DNA of 6,768 nt from Victivallales bacterium (GTDB lineage Bacteria; Verrucomicrobiota; Lentisphaeria; Oligosphaerales; Lenti-02): NCBI GenBank assembly GCA_018648945.1, contig JABGQJ010000424.1, positions 1-6,768 of the forward strand, read 5' to 3'. Positions 1 to 6,300 of the stretch are shown here, piece by piece. How positions within the stretch are numbered: position 1 is the first letter of the stretch; the number at the start of each line of letters is the position of its first letter. The notes beneath the pieces are model-generated. The model had not been told where the DNA came from. It did not search any database and was given only the letters and a program-made list of their open reading frames with translations. The translations under genes and the position numbers were made by a program.

Positions 1-203
1 CCATCAAGCTTGTTCGAGAGAAAATGGGCCTGGGACTGAAGGAAGCCAAGGAGCGGGTGGATGACGTAACAGCACGGCTGTCCGACCAGTTTCCGGAGGG
101 CTTCACGGCCCGGGAGAACTCGGGCTGTGGCACAGCCCTGCTTTCCGTGGCGGTGCTGGCCACGGTCGGGCTGTACCTGGTGGTGACCGCATTCTGGAGG
201 TGA
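1..203 (+). CDS. Tail-anchored membrane protein with ribosomal L7/L12 C-terminal-like motif (5' end missing)
   Basis: This is the 3' end of a gene whose start lies before the window. The frame begins at base 3, gives 66 residues and stops at TGA 201-203. The first visible residues (IKLVREKMGLGLKEAKERVD) closely match the helix-turn-helix signature of the ribosomal protein L7/L12 C-terminal domain, the surface that contacts translation factors in true L7/L12. Here the motif is followed by a short linker and then a single hydrophobic segment at about residues 44-64, ending in Trp-Arg at the C-terminus. True L7/L12 has no membrane segment, so this is not the ribosomal stalk protein. It is one of the small bacterial proteins that carry an L7/L12-like domain next to a transmembrane helix. 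The helix probably anchors the domain on the cytoplasmic face of the membrane. Function is unknown. The domain match is fairly sure; any link to translation is not. Confidence 0.75.
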   Translation, partial: IKLVREKMGLGLKEAKERVDDVTARLSDQFPEGFTARENSGCGTALLSVAVLATVGLYLVVTAFWR

Positions 204-280
204 TTGGGAGGGACTGGAGATAACTGGAGGCAAATGGACATCCAGCGGGGAGGTGGGAAGCAGCCAGAAGTTCCACCAAA

Positions 281-324
281 GCCACGAGGGTCGATCCCGC
301 GCTTGACCCCTCCTTTCTCGTGGC
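281..324 (+). repeat. Imperfect hairpin in the gap before the oxidoreductase gene
   Basis: GCCACGAG at 281-288 is exactly complementary to CTCGTGGC at 317-324. Inside it GGTC 289-292 can pair with GACC 305-308, leaving a 12-base loop and an 8-base bulge (309-316) on the 3' side. It lies 78 bases after the upstream stop and 36 bases before the oxidoreductase start. It could stop transcripts from the upstream gene or act in the leader of the next mRNA. No T-tract follows, so it is not a standard intrinsic terminator. The rest of the 204-360 gap holds only three copies of CTGGAG (the first inside the upstream gene) and no convincing promoter. Confidence 0.4.
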
Positions 325-349
325 GATGGCTTCACTCGCCCTTACCTGC

Positions 350-353
350 AGGA
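350..353 (+). promoter_or_regulatory. Shine-Dalgarno site of the oxidoreductase gene
   Basis: AGGA lies seven bases before ATG 361. It supports that start, which also puts the dinucleotide-binding beta-strand at residues 16-21, a usual distance from the N-terminus in this family. Confidence 0.55.
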
Positions 354-360
354 CACTCCC

Positions 361-1728
361 ATGAAGGTATACCCCGAGCCGAGCCGCGACTTGCCGGTAC
401 GCACGTTTGACGTCATTGTGGCCGGAGCCGGCACCGCCGGCGTTCCGGCCGCGATTGCCGCTGCCCGTGCGGGGGCCAGGACCGCCGTGATCGAGGCCAA
501 GGGCTACCCCGGCGGCATTGCAGTGGAGGGAGGAACCGCCCTGCACAGCTTCTACAATCTGTGGAAGGCGTTCCCTGGGGTGGAGAAACGCCAGGTCGTG
601 CATGGCATCGCCCACGAGATGGTGCAACGGCTTGCCCGCGAGGGAGGCACGTCCGGGCATGCGGACATGACGGCGGGCTTCGACTACGATTCCGTGTGCA
701 CGGCTGTCGATCCTGAGATCTACAAGCGCGTGGCCTTCGAAATGATGACTGAAGCCGGCGTCGCAGTCGCCGTGAATACACTCCTCGCCGGGGCCATCGT
801 CGACGGTTCGAGCCTGTCTGGGGTGATCGTCGAGAGCCGTTCCGGGCGCGAGGCCTGGCTGGCCAGTGCCTTTGTCGACAGCACGGGCTACGGCGACTTG
901 GCAGCGGCGGCGGGCGCAACCTACACCGAGCCCAACGACTACCCCGTGGCCAACAGCATCGGGGTTGGCGGAGTCACCATGGAGTGCTACGAAGCCTTCC
1001 TCGAACAGCATGGGGCCGTTTCCGAACGCGCCATCGGCGCGCGCAGTGGCGCGGACGGCCAACTCGTCCGTCTGAATGCCAGAATGGGCCTCCTTCCCCC
1101 CGCTTTTGCCGAGGAGGCCCGGGCCATCGGCATGGCCCCCGTGACCACCACCGTCCACGATGGCACGTTCCTCTTCATCAAGCTCAATCTCAAGCTTACC
1201 ACCAGCCCCACCAACCGGGATGTGGTCGCCGCAGCGGAACTGGAACTGCGCCAACGACAGGCCCGGGCCATCGAGCTGTTCCGGCAGCATGTGCCCGGCT
1301 GCGAGAAGGCCTTCATCACCCGCAGCAGCCCCTCCCTGTGCATCCGTCGGGGACGACTCATCGACTGCGACTACGATATTTCCCTGCCCGATGTGCTCGA
1401 GGGACGCCATTTCCCCGACGACATCATGGTCTACGGTTTCCACGACAGCGCCCCCCGTTTGCAGATCCAGAATGGCGGCACCTACGGCATCCCCTACCGC
1501 TCCCTCCTGCCGACCGGGCTCGACAACCTGCTCGTGGCCGGCATGATGATCACCGCCAACCACGACGCCCACATGTCCACCCGCAACACCGTCTGCTGCA
1601 TGGGCCAAGGCCAGGCCGCCGGCACCGCCGCCGCTCTCTGCGCCCAAACGGGATGCACCCCCCGCACCCTCCCATTCCCCCAACTGCGGCAGGCATTGGT
1701 GACCGGGGACGTCTACCTGGAGCCATAG
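361..1728 (+). CDS. FAD-dependent oxidoreductase (FAD_oxidored type)
   Basis: A 455-residue flavoprotein, complete and of ordinary length for the FAD_oxidored group. The N-terminal Rossmann fold is clear: strand FDVIVAG at 16-22, glycine motif G22-x-G24-x-x-G27, and acidic E45 at the end of the second strand, where the ribose of FAD is normally bound. Y49-P-G-G52 follows. A second family landmark, DSTGYGDLAA from D173, is the usual 'D-x-T-G-D/Y-G-D' segment after the substrate region. Near the C-terminus, GIPYRSLLP (376-384), then NLLVAGM from N389, then STRNTVCCMGQGQAAGTAAA (406-425) close the FAD site. There is no signal peptide or transmembrane helix, so it is probably cytoplasmic. It presumably carries out a hydride-transfer redox reaction, but the middle region does not reveal the substrate and neither neighbour belongs to a recognisable pathway. 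The pair C412-C413 lies in the FAD-proximal segment; its role is unknown. The flavoprotein assignment is strong and specificity is open. Confidence 0.92.
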   Translation: MKVYPEPSRDLPVRTFDVIVAGAGTAGVPAAIAAARAGARTAVIEAKGYPGGIAVEGGTALHSFYNLWKAFPGVEKRQVVHGIAHEMVQRLAREGGTSGHADMTAGFDYDSVCTAVDPEIYKRVAFEMMTEAGVAVAVNTLLAGAIVDGSSLSGVIVESRSGREAWLASAFVDSTGYGDLAAAAGATYTEPNDYPVANSIGVGGVTMECYEAFLEQHGAVSERAIGARSGADGQLVRLNARMGLLPPAFAEEARAIGMAPVTTTVHDGTFLFIKLNLKLTTSPTNRDVVAAAELELRQRQARAIELFRQHVPGCEKAFITRSSPSLCIRRGRLIDCDYDISLPDVLEGRHFPDDIMVYGFHDSAPRLQIQNGGTYGIPYRSLLPTGLDNLLVAGMMITANHDAHMSTRNTVCCMGQGQAAGTAAALCAQTGCTPRTLPFPQLRQALVTGDVYLEP

Positions 1729-1739
1729 CCTGGCCAGGC
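1728..1739. repeat. Perfect 12-base palindrome overlapping the oxidoreductase stop
   Basis: GCCTGGCCAGGC reads the same on both strands, and its first base is the last base of the TAG stop at 1726-1728. It could be a protein-binding half-site pair or chance in GC-rich DNA. It has no loop and no T-tract, so it is not a terminator. The 1729-1931 gap that follows holds no other clear signal; short GGGC/GCCC pairing (1783-1786 with 1801-1804) is too weak to call. Confidence 0.3.
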
Positions 1740-1916
1740 AGACAGCAGGGATGGAAGACGGGCAACCGAACCGCCTGGTCCTGGGCTCTGCCGTGCTTTG
1801 GCCCTGCGGGAATCCTGGAACATCACTTGGCTGATGGGGTCGCTATGCGTACCCTATACGGGAGCTCATGTGTGGCGTTTTCCCCTCCGGTTATGTTGGC
1901 TTCATCCGCTATAGAG

Positions 1917-1924
1917 AAAGGGAA
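1917..1924 (+). promoter_or_regulatory. Shine-Dalgarno site that fixes the start of the Gly-rich secreted protein
   Basis: AAAGGGAA ends seven bases before ATG 1932. The same frame is open far upstream, with ATGs at 1845 and 1893, so the start has to be decided. Only ATG 1932 has a good site and begins directly with a signal peptide. Confidence 0.55.
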
Positions 1925-1931
1925 TGAGACG

Positions 1932-3281
1932 ATGACTAGACGTGTACTGATGACAGCAGTCTGGGCATTCTGCGTGTGGGGGCTGGCCCCAACCACAGGA
2001 GCGGCTTTGAGCATAGCCTATGCGGGCGCGGGCACGGACGGGGCATTCACCCCGGCTCTGGATGACCCAGGGGTGGAGGCGGGGGTTCTTACCATTGACT
2101 TGCGGAACGCGCTGACGGGCGACTGGAACCACGCGGTCACGGCGCCGGAGTTGGCGGCGGGAAATGCCGTCTACGGTCGCGGCGTGTATGATGCGGCCAA
2201 GTGGGCGGTGGTCTTCAAATACACCTCCATCAATATTCCGGCCGGTCTTACGGTCGAGTTCACGAACCATGCGAGCCGGGCACCGGTGGTCTGGCTGGTG
2301 ACCGGGGATGTGACGATCGACGGCACGGTGACTCTGACCGGAGCCGACCACGTGGCCACCCCCGACCTCTCCGAGCCCGGTCCCGGCGGCTTCCGAGGCG
2401 GCATGGGATACCATGGACCCAACAGCGCGGGGAGCGCTGGTTTCGGCCCCGGAGGCGGTCGCCGGGTAGACCGCGGGTATGGGGCTGCCCACAGCAACAC
2501 GCCCACTGACAGCACTGCTCCTACCTATGGCAACCCCTCTCTGCTTCCCCTGGCGGGTGGCTCCGGGGGTGGCGGTGACCAAGACTCCATCGGTAGAAGC
2601 GGCGGGGCAGGGGGTGGGGCTTTGCTGATCGCGACTGCGGGAACGCTCACTCTCTCCGGTACCATCGCGGCAAACGGCGGAGTGGGAAGTAGCGACCGTT
2701 ACACCGCTGGCAACCGTACCGGCAGTGGCAGTGGCGGCGGCATTCGGCTCGTGTGTTCCTCCCTGACCACCAGCAGCACTGGGAAAATCGAGGCCAGGGG
2801 GGGCTTCGCCGACTACGTATACCCAGGCGGTCTGGGACGGGTCCGCATCGAGCGCATTTCCGTGGACGAGGCCGCCGGCAGCCTGGATATCACGCCGACC
2901 CCGAGCGTGGTGGCACTGGCGGAGGCCGCGACGCCTCTCCTCTGGCCCCCCACCGACGGGCCCAAGGTCGAGGTCATCTCTATCGGTGGGGAAGCTCCCC
3001 CGGCCGACCCGCGCGCCTCCTTTGGCGCCACCGGCCCGGACGTGTCCATCGCTGAGAATACGACGACGGTTGTCGTGGTGGAAACCACCAACGTGGAGGA
3101 GGCGTCCTCGGTCTACGTCCGGGTTGCCGCTCGCGCGAACGCCAACTACACCCGCACGTTGGTGCCGCCCGAAGGCAAGGAAGTGACCAGCGTCGGTCCC
3201 CCGCTGGTGATCCGCTGGACGGTCACCGTGCCAGTGGCAGTGGGCCACTCGGCAGTCCAGGTGCAGGTCATTCGTCCCTAA
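1932..3281 (+). CDS. Secreted glycine-rich probable beta-helix protein
   Basis: A 449-residue exported protein. Residues 1-25 form a Sec signal peptide: basic MTRR, a hydrophobic core from V5 to A19, and likely cleavage after A24 or A25. Residues 26-147 are beta-rich and include INIPAGLTVEF and VTGDVTIDGTVTLTGA, alternating patterns like the rungs of a right-handed beta-helix. Residues about 148-309 are strongly Gly-rich (GPGGFRGGMG, GGSGGGG, SGGAGGGALLIATAG, GSGSGGGIRLV) and again carry rung-like 'LTLSGTIAANGG' and 'GKIEARGG' turns, ending GRVRIERI. Residues 310-449 form a Pro/Val-rich beta-sandwich-like tail that ends without a transmembrane helix, LPXTG or PEP-CTERM anchor. The layout resembles Gly-rich surface proteins of environmental bacteria with large secretomes. 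I know no catalytic motif here; a structural or adhesive role is likely. The large secreted-protein gene follows 39 bases downstream, suggesting one transcription unit. Export is confident; function is inferred. Confidence 0.85.
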   Translation: MTRRVLMTAVWAFCVWGLAPTTGAALSIAYAGAGTDGAFTPALDDPGVEAGVLTIDLRNALTGDWNHAVTAPELAAGNAVYGRGVYDAAKWAVVFKYTSINIPAGLTVEFTNHASRAPVVWLVTGDVTIDGTVTLTGADHVATPDLSEPGPGGFRGGMGYHGPNSAGSAGFGPGGGRRVDRGYGAAHSNTPTDSTAPTYGNPSLLPLAGGSGGGGDQDSIGRSGGAGGGALLIATAGTLTLSGTIAANGGVGSSDRYTAGNRTGSGSGGGIRLVCSSLTTSSTGKIEARGGFADYVYPGGLGRVRIERISVDEAAGSLDITPTPSVVALAEAATPLLWPPTDGPKVEVISIGGEAPPADPRASFGATGPDVSIAENTTTVVVVETTNVEEASSVYVRVAARANANYTRTLVPPEGKEVTSVGPPLVIRWTVTVPVAVGHSAVQVQVIRP

Positions 3282-3305
3282 TACAGCTGTGTTCTCTTAT
3301 CCGGC

Positions 3306-3311
3306 AGGGGA
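3306..3311 (+). promoter_or_regulatory. Shine-Dalgarno site of the large multidomain secreted protein
   Basis: AGGGGA ends nine bases before ATG 3321. The preceding gene stops in the same frame at 3279-3281, and ATG 3321 is the first usable start after it, so the start is well fixed. The 39-base gap leaves little room for a separate promoter. Confidence 0.6.
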
Positions 3312-3320
3312 TCACAGCTT

Positions 3321-6300
3321 ATGACGGCTCGTTCTTCACCCATTATCATCCATCGAGTGGCAGCCATCCTCGTGGTGGCGCTGGCTCTCGTCTCGACGGC
3401 GCAGTCGAACGTCTTGCTCCGCGAGACTCTCTCGCGCGAGTTCTCCGTGCAAGTTGGCGCGTTCTCAGATCCCGTGATCAAGGAGATCGTCTCACGGGAG
3501 GTCTCCTTCCAGAACGGGAGTGAGGCCGACCTGCTGAGCCGCGAGGTGTTCTCGCGGGAGTTCGGCTTGGCGGTGACCACTGCTGCCGTGCCCGCCCGAA
3601 TCACCCAGCTCGTGGTCGATTCCAGCCCGGACGGCACCCAGGCCACGCTTGCCTGGAGTGCGTACGATGAGTTGGCGGAACACGACGTTACCGAGTACCG
3701 CGTCTACGTGCAGGACATTCCCTTCACCGACGTGACGCCTCTCAGCCCCCACATGGTTGTGCCAGCTGGCACCTACACGGTGGATCTGACCGGCTTGGGT
3801 GCATGGCAGGACCACTACTTTGCGGTGGTCGCCGTGGACCTCCAAGGAGGATTCGACACGACCGTCAACTATGCCGCCAGCTATGTTCAGGGCGCCGAAC
3901 TGATCAGTCGGGAGTTCTCGCTCCACAGCGGCGGCATATCCGATCCGGTCATCCAGGAGCTTGTGTCCCGCGAAGTGCATCTGGCCGTCACCACGCCAGC
4001 CGTGCCCGACCCGATCACGCAGCTGACTGTGAGCGCCGCGCCGACCGGGGAGACAGTCACGCTATCGTGGACTGGTTACGACGAGATCGAACAGGGCGAC
4101 GTGAAGGAATACCGAGTGTTTGTCTCCGATCAGCCGTTCACGGATGTGGGGGGACTCGCCGTGCACACTGTGGTACCGACAGGGACTAAGATCGTTGAGA
4201 TTACGGGGCTGACCGCCTGGCAGGATGCCTACCTTGCCGTCGTAGCCGTCGATCTGCTGGACGGTTTCGACCCGACCGTACACTACGCGGCGAACTATGT
4301 CCTGAGCCAGGAGGTGGTCAGCCGTGAGTTCACACTCCACAGCGGTGGCGTCTCCGTGCCCATGCAACAGCAACTTGTCAGCCGCGAGGTGACGCTACTG
4401 GTGCCTGACGATGCGGTTCCCGCCCCAGTCACGGGCGGGGGCAGCGGCTTTACTGCGGCAACTTCGACGGGTGCCTACAAGGCGGCCGACCTGAGCTGGC
4501 CAAATTACGACGAGCTGGCCCAGCTGGATGTGGTGAAGTACCGCATCTATGTGGCCGATGCGTACTTCGACGATGTGACTGCCATGGCTCCTTACCAGCG
4601 GATCAATGCGGGCATCTCGGGGTGCACGGTCGGCGGTCTGGACAGCAATGCGATCTACTACTTCGCGGTCGTGGCGGAAGACGCCGGCGGGAGATTCGAC
4701 CCGGTGGTCCACGCCGCTTCCTCTCTGACCTCGCCCGGCGGCGTGAGCGCCGTGCAGAACCTGGCGGTCGAGTCGGGCGCGACCTCGCTGATCTACACCT
4801 GGGATCCGCCGGCGGAAGGCGAGCTCTTCCTGAAGCACTACGAGCTCTTCCTCGACGGGGCCACGGTCCCCGTGGTCCTGACCGAAGATGCGGAGACCTA
4901 CACGGCCAGCGGCCTGGACCCCGCCCATGGCTACTCGTTCCAGATCGTCGCGGTCGATATCTTCGACAATGACGCGGGTAGTTCCTCGATCTCCGGGGCA
5001 ACCTGGCTGGCAAACCCGACTCCGACCAAGAAGCAGCTCGATGGAGCGGTGCGGTTGGCGTGGGATGCCGCGACACCTGGCGCCCTGCTCCAGGAATACG
5101 CCGTCTACCAGAGTGACGCTGAATTCACCGACGTCAGCGCCATGTCTGCGGTGGCGACCACAACGGATGTCCGGGAGACCATCAGCGGCCTGACGAATCT
5201 GGATACCTACTACTTCGCGGTGGTCGCGATCAACATCACCGACGGCTTCTCGCCCACAGTGACCGCGCTGGCGGCAATTCCCCAGCCGGATGTGCAGGGC
5301 GCGAAAGTCATTGCGGCCGCACCGTCCGGGGCTGGCGCGGTGGGCGCCGGGGTGGCGCAGGTCTTGCAGAGCTTCACGGTGACCTTCGACGATGTGATGA
5401 AGCCGGAGAGCTTCACGGCAGACGATGTCACGGTCACGGCACCGGCCCGAGCCGAAGTGACCGTGCTGGGCGTTGCTGCCCTCTCCGAAACTCGGTTCGA
5501 GGTCTCGCTGGCCGATGCGGTCGCAGCAGGGACCTACACGGTAGAGGTCGGCCCCGACATTCTCGACGAGGCCGACAACGCGATGGATCAGGACGACGAT
5601 GGAACCAATGGCGAAGGAACAGATGCCTACAGCTTCGACATTGTGCTCAGCGATCCCGGGCTCCCGGTCGGCACCGGCGACGGACTGCTCGCGGAGTACT
5701 TCTCGGACGAGAACAAGGGCGGGACCAGTTGGCGCCGGCGGGATGTCACGGTGAACCATGCCTGGGGAAGCGCGGCCCCGTTTGCCGGGCCAGCTGCGGA
5801 TCACTTCTCAGCGATCTGGGCGGGTGAACTGGAGGTCCGTTTCGACAGTGACTACACCTTCCGCCTGGTGGTGGACGACGGCGCGCGGCTGTGGCTTAAC
5901 GATGTGCTGGTGATTGATGGCTGGAACGGGAGCAGAGCGGAACTGGCGGCGGCCCCCATTGCTCTGACCCGGGGCCGTCACACGGTGCGCCTGGAGTATG
6001 TGGAGCGCACCGGCAACGCGGAGATCGAGTGGCAGTGGTCCTGCCCCTTCTTCGCCACCCAGACCGTGCCGCAGTCCCAGTTGTTCTCTGGACTGGCGGA
6101 GGCGGAGTTCGCGGCTACACCGACTGTGTCCCCCGCTGGCGGGACAGTTACTTCGGCGACGGACATCACCCTGGCGAGCACGACGGCCGGGGCGAATCTG
6201 TACTACGCCCTGACGGTGGCCGATCCGGAGGTGCCGGGGGATTGGACATTGTACAGTCCCGGGACCCCCATTCACCTTGTCGCCGATGCCACGTTGCGGG

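Noticed and set aside
194..229. Three CTGGAG copies (194, 214, 224) as a direct-repeat array
   Set aside because: Six-base copies with uneven spacing, one inside a coding region, are expected by chance in this composition.
303..331. TTGACC (303-308) as a possible -35 box before the oxidoreductase
   Set aside because: At a 17-base spacing the -10 position reads ATGGCT, far from TATAAT, and TTGACC is part of the hairpin.
204..410. Small + strand frame of 68 residues from TTG 204
   Set aside because: TTG start directly after a stop, no ribosome site, no motif, and it runs into the oxidoreductase coding region.
103..1683. Long open frame on the - strand (526 residues) across the oxidoreductase gene
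   Set aside because: Antisense shadow: Gly/Ala/His-rich translation with no domain, opposite a gene with clear FAD motifs. GC-rich third positions keep such frames open.
1827..1860. TTGGCT with CTATAC as a possible promoter before the secreted-protein unit
   Set aside because: The spacing between the boxes is over 20 bases, and no alternative pair has good spacing and sequence.
984..1931. Upstream extension of the Gly-rich protein's frame to base 984
   Set aside because: The frame is open but overlaps the oxidoreductase out of frame with a Pro/Arg/His-rich translation. The signal peptide and Shine-Dalgarno site place the start at 1932.
1902..3248. Long - strand frame (448 residues) opposite the Gly-rich secreted protein
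   Set aside because: Antisense shadow with low-complexity translation and no recognisable motif; the + strand has a signal peptide, ribosome site and beta-helix-like pattern.
4395..5804. Long - strand frame (469 residues) opposite the FN3 and Ig-like region
   Set aside because: The + strand encodes clear FN3 and Ig-like domains; the reverse translation is rich in Arg, Gly and His with no domain.
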